Below, piece by piece: positions 1 to 6,860 of a stretch of DNA of 15,247 bases. Both the position numbers and the translations under genes were made by a program. Location of the stretch: contig CAINSX010000087.1 in the NCBI GenBank assembly GCA_903853185.1, forward strand, positions 1-15,247, read 5' to 3'. Under the pieces are notes generated by a model. That model ran no database searches and had not been told where the DNA came from. It saw only the letters and a list, made by a program, of their open reading frames with translations. The stretch's first letter is position 1, and every line of letters starts with the position of its first letter. This stretch comes from an uncultured Opitutia bacterium (GTDB lineage: Bacteria > Verrucomicrobiota > Verrucomicrobiia > Opitutales > UBA953).

Positions 1-606
1 GGAAGCGATGGCGGCGCCTTCGGCCGCCAATAGTTCGTTCCAAGCGGTCTTGAGCTTGGCTTGGACTTCACCGGCATAGAGCGCCTGCTCGGAAGCTGAA
101 CCGCCTTCGCCGCCATTGTCGCCGGTACCGTAACTACGGCCCTTCTTCACGGAAACGCCGCCGATGCCACCGACCTTACCGGAGCCGCCCTTCACGCCCT
201 TCTGCTTATTAAAATCGTCGATCGACATCTTACTAGGGCCTTTGCTGCTCGTGCCCGTCTTGCCAGAATTTTTGGCCATCGTCTTCGGCGAACTCGTCGA
301 AGACTCAGCGGACTGTTCGGCCTGCTCCCGATCACGGAGGGTCTTCGTGACGTCGAGTTTCTTGAGATGAATAATAGGGACGCCGCTCTTCGAGCCGGAT
401 TCGGAACCCTTGGCGACGCCGGCGGCTTTACCAATTTCGCCCGGACGCTTACCGGGGATGCCGTTCAGGTCTACCAGCAGCGGGTCGACCGCCTCGACGT
501 TCTCGCCGCCATGACGCGCGGCGTACCAGGAAAAACCCACGATCACTCCAAGGATGCCTAGATGCACCGCGACGGAACCGATCCAACCTTTGCCTCCGCT
601 CGACAT
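1..606 (-). CDS. TonB/TolA-like energy-transducer protein, partial (C-terminus outside window)
   Basis: The first 202 residues are visible; the gene runs off the left edge. It starts with ATG one base after the exbD stop, so it is very probably co-translated with exbB and exbD. The protein has a short cytoplasmic N-terminus, one membrane anchor at about residues 8-28, then a long low-complexity periplasmic linker rich in Gly, Ser, Lys and Thr. Near the cut edge, residues after about 172 (ALYAGEVQAKLKTAW) resemble the start of a TonB/TolA C-terminal domain, which typically begins with a Y..V...I...W pattern. By position it should be the transducer that carries proton-motive-force energy from ExbB/ExbD to an outer-membrane receptor or to the cell envelope. 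The linker lacks the Pro-Glu/Pro-Lys repeats of classical TonB. I cannot tell TonB from TolA without the missing C-terminus. Confidence 0.8.
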   Translation of the reverse strand, partial: MSSGGKGWIGSVAVHLGILGVIVGFSWYAARHGGENVEAVDPLLVDLNGIPGKRPGEIGKAAGVAKGSESGSKSGVPIIHLKKLDVTKTLRDREQAEQSAESSTSSPKTMAKNSGKTGTSSKGPSKMSIDDFNKQKGVKGGSGKVGGIGGVSVKKGRSYGTGDNGGEGGSASEQALYAGEVQAKLKTAWNELLAAEGAAIAS

Positions 607-607
607 G

Positions 608-1033
608 TCAGCGCGTCTCGGTGTCGAGTCCCGCCTTCGTCAGGCCCTTGGCCTTCGCCGCAGAAAGGATGTCGATGATCTTCTGGTAGGACAGCACGCC
701 ATCACCGCGGATGCGTACGACCGGCTGATCGGCTTCGGGCAAGGCGGCGATGGAAGCGAACTCGGCTTCCAATTGGGCGAAAGTCACGGCACGCGCGCCG
801 ATCGCATAGGCGCCGTTACGGTCGATGCTGACGATGCGATACTGCACCTTGGTATCAGGGGTCTTGCCGGCGCCTTTCTCGGCTTTCGGCAGGTTGACGG
901 CGGTGGTCTGCTCGAGCACCGGCGTGGCGATCATGAAGATAATCAGCAGCACGAAGCAGAGATCGAGCATCGGCGTGACGTTCAGCTCGCTGATAACGTG
1001 GAGCCGGTTGGGCCTGGAGAAGGAGCGGGCCAT
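608..1033 (-). CDS. exbD: ExbD/TolR-family biopolymer transport protein
   Basis: This 141-residue protein has the ExbD/TolR layout: a short cytoplasmic N-terminus, one transmembrane helix (about residues 19-38) and a periplasmic domain. The helix contains the family signature LNVTPMLDLCFVLLIIFMI, with Asp24 at the position of the essential proton-carrying aspartate (Asp25 in E. coli ExbD). The periplasmic part (about 60-135) contains the usual VVRIRGDG.LSY..I strand-helix pattern. It assembles with the ExbB homologue to form a proton-driven motor in the inner membrane. It lies 6 bp after exbB and 1 bp before the TonB/TolA-like gene, as expected for an operon. Length and motif are normal. ExbD and TolR cannot be separated from sequence alone, and no TolB or Pal gene is in view. 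Confidence 0.95.
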   Translation of the reverse strand: MARSFSRPNRLHVISELNVTPMLDLCFVLLIIFMIATPVLEQTTAVNLPKAEKGAGKTPDTKVQYRIVSIDRNGAYAIGARAVTFAQLEAEFASIAALPEADQPVVRIRGDGVLSYQKIIDILSAAKAKGLTKAGLDTETR

Positions 1034-1039
1034 GCGGGC

Positions 1040-1891
1040 TTACTGAGCGTCTTCCCAACCCGGGAGAGCCGCGGGAGGTTCGGTGGCGACGGGAGCCGGA
1101 GCGACAGGGACGCCGGCGGCGACGGCTGGAGCGGCGGCGCGGAGCAGACGTTCGCGTTCTTGGACGGCCTCAAAATTGCGACGGGCTTCGCCTTCGAGCT
1201 CAAGCTCGACACGGTCGGCGAGCGAGCTCGCGAAATTCTCCAGCTCGGTCGTCATGATTTTCACCTGCGTGAGCAGGTAGTTGTAACCGAAGGTGGCGGG
1301 AATCGCGACGAGTAGGCCGAGGGTCGTCGTGACAAGGGCGCCGCAGACGCCGGGTGCGAGCTGCGCGATGCTGGCCTTCTCGGTCAGCGCACCGAAGGTG
1401 ACCATCACGCCCCACACGGTGCCGAGGAGGCCGAGGAACGGGCCACCGGAAACGAGCGAACTGAGGAGCACCATCTTATCCTCATACTTTACCATCGTGC
1501 GGGCGACTCCGCGCTGCACGGCGTTCTCGACATGGCCCATGCACAACGTGACGTCGGACTGGCGGACGAGGCGTCCCTTGTGGCGCTGCACGGCGGAGAC
1601 GGCTTCGGCGACGAGGAATTCGTAAGGTCCGAGATTCGAGCCGCGCGGGAAGTTGAGGGCGACAACCGAAGGCTCGTCGCGCAGGCGACGTTCGAACGCA
1701 TGATTACGACGGCGGAGCTCTTGAACGTCGGACCATTTGCCGATCATCGCACCCCAGCCGATGAAAGAGCAGATGAGCAGGACGCCCGCAACGGCCAGGC
1801 CGGCGGTGTCCATCTGCTGGAAGTACCAGAGAGCGCCCTTTGTAGCGTCAGCCAGTACGAACATAAGGACAGGAGAAAGCATCGCTTTCAT
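1040..1891 (-). CDS. exbB: ExbB/TolQ/MotA-family proton channel protein
   Basis: This 283-residue protein has three predicted membrane helices (about 30-50, 139-167 and 180-206) and a cytoplasmic loop between the first two, the ExbB/TolQ arrangement. Conserved signatures are visible: GPFLGLLGTVWGVMVTF, then ALVTTTLGLLVAIPA, containing the polar threonines that line the proton path (about Thr158 and Thr188-190). It is the stator-like channel that works with ExbD. I chose the ATG at 1891; an in-frame TTG at 1897 would add two residues, and a GAGGGCGGA-like ribosome-binding stretch lies upstream of both. An Ala/Pro-rich cytoplasmic tail (about 250-283) follows the last helix and is longer than in E. 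coli ExbB. It is the first gene of the exbB-exbD-tonB-like cluster. Confidence 0.95.
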   Translation of the reverse strand: MKAMLSPVLMFVLADATKGALWYFQQMDTAGLAVAGVLLICSFIGWGAMIGKWSDVQELRRRNHAFERRLRDEPSVVALNFPRGSNLGPYEFLVAEAVSAVQRHKGRLVRQSDVTLCMGHVENAVQRGVARTMVKYEDKMVLLSSLVSGGPFLGLLGTVWGVMVTFGALTEKASIAQLAPGVCGALVTTTLGLLVAIPATFGYNYLLTQVKIMTTELENFASSLADRVELELEGEARRNFEAVQERERLLRAAAPAVAAGVPVAPAPVATEPPAALPGWEDAQ

Positions 1892-1978
1892 AGGCAATCC
1901 GCCCTCGGCATGGCTTCAACCTGAAATGTTCGTCGTCGCACTTGAATCGGAACCAGTTCGCGTGCACTGTAGGCGTGC

Positions 1979-2464
1979 TTGATTCCTCGTCCGCCATCCT
2001 GTCAGGGCTGCGTCCAGAACGCCGCCGTCTACTTTACCCTCGTCGCCGGGGGCAAGGCGGAGACCTATGCCTGCTGCCAAGGCTGCCCCTCCCTACTTTC
2101 AGACTCCATCCTACCCTCCCTCACACTCGGGCTGAAGCTGACCGTCCCGACCCCCGTCGGCCGGGGCAAGTGCCCCACCTGCGGCTTCCGGTGGGCCGAC
2201 TTCGACCGTATCCACCGCCTGGGCTGCCCGACTTGCTACGAAGCCCATGCGCCGCAGGCCATGGCCACCATCGCCCGCATCCAGCCGGGCCTAGAGCACC
2301 ATGGCCGCCGCCCCTACGACGCCGCAGCCGACCGCGAAGCCAAACTGACCAAGGCGCGCGACCTGCTCAAGGTAGCCATGAAGGAAGAGGACTACGAGAC
2401 CGCCGCCGTCCTCCGGGACCAGATCGCCGAGCTCGAAGCCGGCCTCCCTGGAGCCAAGAAATGA
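1979..2464 (+). CDS. McsA-like zinc-finger protein with UVR motif
   Basis: This is a 161-residue protein with four CxxC knuckles (Cys8/11, 33/36, 65/68, 83/86), then an EHHGRRPYD stretch and a C-terminal UVR helix-turn-helix motif (about 121-153, LTKARDLLKVAMKEEDYETA). This is the architecture of McsA (YacH), the zinc-binding activator of the McsB protein-arginine kinase in Firmicutes. UVR motifs mediate protein contacts in UvrB, UvrC, ClpC and McsA. The only plausible start is TTG at 1979: a stop lies three codons upstream, and the first in-frame ATG falls after all the zinc knuckles. An AGG lies 5-6 bases before the TTG. Here it neighbours surE and not mcsB or clpC, so a role in arginine phosphorylation is by analogy only. 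It is probably cytoplasmic. Confidence 0.86.
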   Translation: MIPRPPSCQGCVQNAAVYFTLVAGGKAETYACCQGCPSLLSDSILPSLTLGLKLTVPTPVGRGKCPTCGFRWADFDRIHRLGCPTCYEAHAPQAMATIARIQPGLEHHGRRPYDAAADREAKLTKARDLLKVAMKEEDYETAAVLRDQIAELEAGLPGAKK

Positions 2465-2471
2465 CCTTAGG

Positions 2472-3239
2472 ATGAAGCCCGTAGCCCTGCTGACCAACGA
2501 CGACGGTATTAACGCCGCCTTCCTCCACGCCCTGGTCGCCGCCTGCGTGGCCGAAGGCTTCGACGTCGTCGTCGCCGCCCCCTCCGGGGAGCGCAGCTGG
2601 ATCGGCCGCGCCTTCAGCCGCCACCGCGAAGTCACCCTCGCCGACTACCCGAACCTCGGCCGCCAGGCCTGGTCCATCGACGGCACCCCTTCCGACTGCG
2701 TCAACATCGCCCTTGGCCACCTCCTGCCCGTGAAGCCCGAGGTGGTCCTCTCCGGTATCAATATTGGCTTCAACGCCACCATGCCGCTCTGCCTGAGCTC
2801 CGGCACTCTCGCTGGGGCGACCGAAGGCACCGCCTGGGGCCTCCCGGCCGTGGCCTGCTCCCTCGACCTCGAGCAATCCCTCTTCGAGCAGGTCCACCGG
2901 AACTCGTCCGTCTGCCCTCCAGCCCTCCGCCCGCACCTCGAGGCCGCCTGCCGCCATGCCGCCCGTTTCGCCAAAGGACTCGTCGGCCAGCCCTGCCACG
3001 GCCTGCACGTGCATAGCCTTAACTACCCCGCGACCGTCACCGACGCCACCGCGATGGAACGAAGCAGGCCGGCGCTCGTCCGTCACGGTTCCCTTTTCAA
3101 GCGTTCGGCGCAAGGCTTCTCGTTCGCTTGGAACGACGGCGAGAACCTCACCACCGACAAACAATCAGACCTCGCCGTTTTGGAGCGAGGCCTGATCAGT
3201 CACACGGTCTTCGACTTCGGCGGCACTGCGCCGCTCTGA
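2472..3239 (+). CDS. surE: 5'/3'-nucleotidase SurE (survival protein)
   Basis: SurE hydrolyses nucleoside 5'- and 3'-monophosphates and short polyphosphates with a divalent metal, and is linked to stationary-phase survival. Family signatures are intact in this 255-residue protein: LLTNDDGI at the N-terminus with metal ligands Asp10 and Asp11, an APSGERSW loop whose Ser42 aligns with the metal-binding serine, SGINIGFNA with Asn97, and SSGTLAGATEG (about 109-119). Length matches the family (about 250). The ATG lies 7 bp after the McsA-like stop, suggesting co-transcription. An AGG directly abuts the ATG, so spacing to a Shine-Dalgarno sequence is poor and translation may depend on coupling. It ends 6 bp before the end of the convergent His-rich membrane gene. 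Confidence 0.94.
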   Translation: MKPVALLTNDDGINAAFLHALVAACVAEGFDVVVAAPSGERSWIGRAFSRHREVTLADYPNLGRQAWSIDGTPSDCVNIALGHLLPVKPEVVLSGINIGFNATMPLCLSSGTLAGATEGTAWGLPAVACSLDLEQSLFEQVHRNSSVCPPALRPHLEAACRHAARFAKGLVGQPCHGLHVHSLNYPATVTDATAMERSRPALVRHGSLFKRSAQGFSFAWNDGENLTTDKQSDLAVLERGLISHTVFDFGGTAPL

Positions 3240-3245
3240 GCCGAC

Positions 3246-3881
3246 TCAGTGCGTGTGGCCGTGATCGTGGCCGTCGCCATGATCATGGTCGTGGTCATGG
3301 TGACCTTCGCCAGCGAAGAGAGCCGGCAGGAGGAGCACCAGGCCGCCGATGAAGGCGGGAGCGTAGGCATTACGCAGGCCGTGGGCCGCGAGGAATGGAT
3401 AGAAGGCGACGTAGCTAGCGAAGGCCCAGGCACCAAGGTGGTTGATGAAGATCCAGAGGCCCTTGAGGCCGCCGTCGTTGGCGCGACGCTGGACGTAGAC
3501 GGAAAGGAAACCGGAGAAGAAGAGGGCCGACAGAATCAGCAGGAAGATAGCAAACGGCGCCCAGCCTTCGACGGCGTGGTGGTGGATCTCTTCGGCTTGC
3601 TTCTTGAGCTCAGGCTCAGCGGCGGCTTCGGCGGCGGCGACAGCGGCCTTCTCGTCGAAAGCCTTGCCCTTGGCGGCGGTCTTGGCCTTGGCGACGGCCT
3701 TATCGACGAGGGCGACCTTGGCGGCGGCTTCTTTCGCATGGGCGTCAGACTCCGGAAGAGTATGGCTCATGTAGAAGTAAGCGCCGACGGAGATACCGTA
3801 GAAGACGGCTCCGAGGATGAAGGTGTTGATGACCAGGCCGAGGCGGCCGAGGGGCTTGGTAAGTTCCAGCGAGAAGCTCAT
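3246..3881 (-). CDS. membrane protein of unknown function with His/Asp-rich C-terminal tail
   Basis: I do not recognise the family. The 211-residue product has four hydrophobic helices (about 11-38, 108-130, 141-165 and 172-190). Between helices 1 and 2 is a charged Ala/Lys/Glu-rich stretch (about 46-100) with coiled-coil character ending in a His triplet (HHH, 100-102). After helix 4 comes a tail of alternating His and Asp with a few Gly (about 193-211, HHDHDHDHGDGHDHGHTH), a clear metal-chelating sequence typical of zinc, nickel or cobalt handling proteins. With an even helix number both termini should lie on the same side of the membrane, most likely the cytoplasm. I chose ATG at 3881; a TTG at 3896 would add five residues. 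It is transcribed away from the HAD gene and converges on surE. A metal or respiratory-membrane role is only inference. Confidence 0.85.
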   Translation of the reverse strand: MSFSLELTKPLGRLGLVINTFILGAVFYGISVGAYFYMSHTLPESDAHAKEAAAKVALVDKAVAKAKTAAKGKAFDEKAAVAAAEAAAEPELKKQAEEIHHHAVEGWAPFAIFLLILSALFFSGFLSVYVQRRANDGGLKGLWIFINHLGAWAFASYVAFYPFLAAHGLRNAYAPAFIGGLVLLLPALFAGEGHHDHDHDHGDGHDHGHTH

Positions 3882-3922
3882 GGTGAGAAACCGCAACCTA
3901 GGTCGCCCGCCCTTTCCTTCAA

Positions 3923-3936
3923 TTCCAAACTTGGAA
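3923..3936. promoter_or_regulatory. 14-bp perfect palindromic site between divergent genes
   Basis: TTCCAA-AC-TTGGAA is a perfect inverted repeat with 6-bp arms and a 2-bp centre. It lies in the 89-bp gap between the divergently transcribed His-tailed membrane gene and the HAD phosphatase gene. Size and symmetry suit a dimeric regulator, and its position could affect both promoters. I see no strong -35/-10 pair nearby, so the operator role is inferred. Confidence 0.35.
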
Positions 3937-3970
3937 ACCGCCCCGTTCCTCGCCTCATAAGGGCTTCGCT

Positions 3971-4630
3971 ATGGCCCACCCCCTTCCCGAAACCGTCCTT
4001 TTCGACCTCGACGGCACCCTGGTCGACAACTTCGAGGCCATCCACCGGTGCTACGACGACGTGATGAGCATGATGGGCCTGCCCGGCGTCACCCTGGAAC
4101 AGATCCGACGCGCCGTGGGCGGGTCGGTCAATGTCACGGTCGTCAAACTGGCCGGCGAAGCCAACGCACCCACCGCCACCCGCCTCTTCCGAGAACATTT
4201 CCCTTCCGTGATGTATCACGGCCTGCGCGCCTACCCTGGCTGCCGCGAGATCCTCGACGGCCTGCGCGCCCAAGGCGTCCGAGTCGCGGTCTACACCAAC
4301 AAGGACGATGCCAATTCGAAGAAGATCATGGAGCACCTCGGCCTGGACGATGTGATCGACGCCGTCTACGGCACCAACGTGCACCCTTGGCGCAAGCCCC
4401 AGCCGGAGTTCACCCATTTCGTCCTATCCTCCTTCAAGGCGCGGGCCGAGACCACGGTCATGGTGGGGGACTCGCCGTTCGACATCGCCACGACCCGTAA
4501 CGGCAAGCTCGCCGCGATCCATTGCGTGACGACCGGTAGCCACACCGCCGAGGAACTCGCCCCTTACGCCCCGGACACCGTCCATGCCGGCCTGCCCGAA
4601 CTGGGCCGCGCGCTCTTCAACCTAGGCTGA
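3971..4630 (+). CDS. HAD-family phosphatase, phosphoglycolate phosphatase-like
   Basis: This 219-residue protein is a HAD hydrolase of the small alpha-helical cap type (Gph/PGP-like). Motif I is FDLDGTLVD with nucleophile Asp12 and acid/base Asp14; the cap lies at about 20-85; motif II is VYTNKD with Thr109; motif III is RKPQPE with Lys142; motif IV is VMVGDSPFDI with Asp167 and Asp171. All catalytic residues are present. Phosphoglycolate phosphatases clear 2-phosphoglycolate made by DNA repair or oxygenase activity, but closely related enzymes act on pyrophosphate or other small phosphoesters, so the substrate is not settled. An AAGGG sits 7 bases before the ATG and supports this start. It is followed 43 bp later by recD2 on the same strand. 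The DNA-repair link between the two is possible but unproven. Confidence 0.93.
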   Translation: MAHPLPETVLFDLDGTLVDNFEAIHRCYDDVMSMMGLPGVTLEQIRRAVGGSVNVTVVKLAGEANAPTATRLFREHFPSVMYHGLRAYPGCREILDGLRAQGVRVAVYTNKDDANSKKIMEHLGLDDVIDAVYGTNVHPWRKPQPEFTHFVLSSFKARAETTVMVGDSPFDIATTRNGKLAAIHCVTTGSHTAEELAPYAPDTVHAGLPELGRALFNLG

Positions 4631-4641
4631 TTTTCGTTTCG

Positions 4642-4658
4642 CCCCCGCCCCACGGGGG
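4642..4658 (+). terminator. GC-only hairpin between HAD and recD2 genes (weak)
   Basis: CCCCC and GGGGG arms flank a 7-base loop just after the HAD stop. No T-run follows, so it is not a standard intrinsic terminator. The 3' arm overlaps the only G-rich stretch that could serve as the recD2 ribosome-binding site, so it could instead limit recD2 translation. Confidence 0.25.
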
Positions 4659-4673
4659 TGATTGGCTACCCGC

Positions 4674-6860
4674 ATGTCGCCGCCACGCGAACCGCCGCGC
4701 GGACCCGAAACCACCCTTTCGGGCGTGGTCGAGCGCATCTTGTGGCTCGACGAGGAGACGCATTTCACAATCGCGGAGCTCGCGCCGGAAGCCGGCGAGA
4801 AAGTCATCATCCTCGGCAACATGACCGGCCTGCAGTGCGGCGAGACCGTCGACGTCAGTGGCCACTGGGAACGCCACCCTTCGCACGGCCCGCAACTACG
4901 CGTACGCACCTTCAGCTCGCGCCTGCCCTCTTCCGTCCACGGCATCCGTAAATACCTCGGCAGCGGCCTCATCAAGGGCATCGGTAAGACCTACGCCGAC
5001 AAGATCGTCGCGAAATTCGGCGTCCGCACCTTCGACATCATCTCCAACCAATCCGGCCGCCTCCGCGAAGTCGATGGCATCGGCCCCGGGCGCGCGAAGG
5101 CCATCAAGGCTGCTTGGGATGATCAGAAGGCCCTGCGCGAAGTGATGGTCTTTCTGCAGACTTACGGCGTCACCAACGCCCTTTGTATCCGTATCGTCAA
5201 GGCCTACGGCCAGGACGCCAAGAAAGTCCTCACCAGCGAACCGTATCGCGTCTGCCGCGAGGTCGAAGGCGTCGGCTTCAAGACCGCCGACAAGATCGCG
5301 CGCAACCTCGGCCTGCCGACCGCCGGCCCGCAGCGCGTCGACGCGGGTATCCTGCACACGCTCGAAGAACTCGAAGGCGAAGGCCATAGTGCCTTCCCCG
5401 ACGAAGGCCTGCTCGAGAAAGCCACCGAGCTCCTCGAGGTCGACAAAACGATCGTCCACGACCGCCTCCGCAAGCTGATGGAGGAAAAGGCTGTCGGCGT
5501 GCTGTCCACGCGCGGCGTCCGCCTCGTGCAACTCCGACCGCAAGAGAACGCCGAGAAATCCATCGCCGCGTCGATCCAACGTTTCCTCGCCACGCCTTCG
5601 GGACTGCCGACCATCGTCGCTGACAAGGCCGTTGAATGGGCTCAGACCCGCGCCGGCTTTGCTTTCTCCCCCGCGCAGGCGGCCGGCGTGCTCATGGCGC
5701 TGCAGAACAAGGTCACCGTCCTCACCGGCGGCCCCGGCACGGGCAAGACGACCATCCTCAAGGCGCTCTGCGATATCCTCAGCGCCAAGCGCGTCCGCAT
5801 GGCCCTCGGTGCTCCGACCGGCCGGGCAGCGAAGCGCATGACCGAGGCCACGCGCGTGCAGGCTTCGACGATCCATCGTCTGCTGAAGTTCGATCCGGCG
5901 GCCGGCGGCTTCACCGCCAACGCCGAGAGCCCGCTCGCCACGGACTTCGTCATCATCGACGAATCCTCGATGCTGGATACCAAACTCGCGGCGGCGCTCC
6001 TGCGCGCCGTCCCCGGTACGGCCCACCTCCTCCTCGTGGGCGACGTCAACCAGCTCCCGTCCGTCGGCGCGGGCAACGTGCTCGGCGACCTCATCGACTC
6101 CGGCGCCGCCGCGGTGACGCGCCTCGACACGGTGTTTCGCCAAGGCGCCCGCAGCGGCATCGTCACGGTCGCCCACGGCATCCTCCACGCCGACACCACG
6201 CCACCTACGCCCGTCGAGGATCCGACGAAACTGGACTTCACCCAAGACATCCACTTCGTCCGCGTCGACGACCCGGAAGCCTGCGTGGCGATGGTCACGA
6301 AGCTCTGCTGCGACATCCTGCCGAAGGCGCTACGCTTCGACCCACTCCGCGATATCCAGGTCCTCGCGCCGATGCATAAGGGCACGGGTGGCATCCAGGC
6401 CTTCAATCAGGCGCTCCAAGGCCGCCTGCGTGGCGCCGACGCCCGTCCGGGCCGCATCCAGCCGGGCGACAAGGTCATCCAGACCCGCAACAACTACGAC
6501 AAGAACGTCTTCAACGGCGACTTCGGTGTGGTGCTCGGCCAGAACGAGGAAGGCACGCTACTGATTGATTTCGACGGCGCGCGCGTGGAACTCGAACGCG
6601 GCGAACAGGGCGACCTGCACCTCGCCTACGCGGTGAGCATCCACAAGTCCCAGGGGTCCGAATTTCCCGCGGTGGTCGTGCCGCTGCTCCGCCAGCATAG
6701 CATCATGCTCGCGCGTAATCTCGTCTACACCGCCGTCACGCGAGGTCGCAAGCAGGTCATCCTCGTCGGCGACCCCACCGCCTACGCGATGGCCGTGCGT
6801 AACGCTTCGGATTCACGTCGTATCACCGGCCTGCTCCCCCGCCTCCGCGGCGAGGAGTGA
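4674..6860 (+). CDS. recD2: RecD2-type ATP-dependent DNA helicase (RecD-like, SF1B)
   Basis: This is a 5'-3' DNA helicase of the RecD2 type, which works outside RecBCD in DNA repair. Numbering from the ATG (728 residues), an N-terminal OB-like domain (about 10-75) is followed by helix-hairpin-helix repeats (about 85-260). SF1B motor motifs follow: Walker A GGPGTGKTT with Lys358, motif Ia GAPTGRAAKRM, Walker B VIIDESSMLD with Asp429/Glu430, motif III LLVGDVNQLPSVGAGN, a VFRQ arginine motif, AVSIHKSQGSEFPAVV and LVYTAVTRGRKQVILVGD. The long N-terminal extension separates RecD2 from the shorter RecD subunit. All motifs look intact. ATG 4674 is preferred; a TTG at 4662 would add four residues. 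It ends directly against the stop of the convergent U32 gene. No recB or recC is visible. Confidence 0.94.
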   Translation: MSPPREPPRGPETTLSGVVERILWLDEETHFTIAELAPEAGEKVIILGNMTGLQCGETVDVSGHWERHPSHGPQLRVRTFSSRLPSSVHGIRKYLGSGLIKGIGKTYADKIVAKFGVRTFDIISNQSGRLREVDGIGPGRAKAIKAAWDDQKALREVMVFLQTYGVTNALCIRIVKAYGQDAKKVLTSEPYRVCREVEGVGFKTADKIARNLGLPTAGPQRVDAGILHTLEELEGEGHSAFPDEGLLEKATELLEVDKTIVHDRLRKLMEEKAVGVLSTRGVRLVQLRPQENAEKSIAASIQRFLATPSGLPTIVADKAVEWAQTRAGFAFSPAQAAGVLMALQNKVTVLTGGPGTGKTTILKALCDILSAKRVRMALGAPTGRAAKRMTEATRVQASTIHRLLKFDPAAGGFTANAESPLATDFVIIDESSMLDTKLAAALLRAVPGTAHLLLVGDVNQLPSVGAGNVLGDLIDSGAAAVTRLDTVFRQGARSGIVTVAHGILHADTTPPTPVEDPTKLDFTQDIHFVRVDDPEACVAMVTKLCCDILPKALRFDPLRDIQVLAPMHKGTGGIQAFNQALQGRLRGADARPGRIQPGDKVIQTRNNYDKNVFNGDFGVVLGQNEEGTLLIDFDGARVELERGEQGDLHLAYAVSIHKSQGSEFPAVVVPLLRQHSIMLARNLVYTAVTRGRKQVILVGDPTAYAMAVRNASDSRRITGLLPRLRGEE

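Noticed and set aside
554..1315. 253-codon plus-strand frame across exbD and exbB
   Set aside because: It is antisense to two clear operon genes and its composition is that of a shadow frame.
2367..3164. 265-codon minus-strand frame opposite surE
   Set aside because: SurE motifs on the plus strand are intact; the antisense frame is low-complexity Gly/Glu/Val-rich with no domain.
3249..4064. 271-codon plus-strand frame beginning with a valine/methionine repeat
   Set aside because: The repetitive start is just the reverse complement of the His/Asp tail, and the frame runs into the HAD gene in a different frame.
4896..6254. 452-codon open frame antisense to recD2
   Set aside because: Long antisense frames are expected in high-GC coding DNA. 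The translation is Arg/Gly/Asp/Ala-rich with no domain motifs, while the sense strand has every RecD2 motif.
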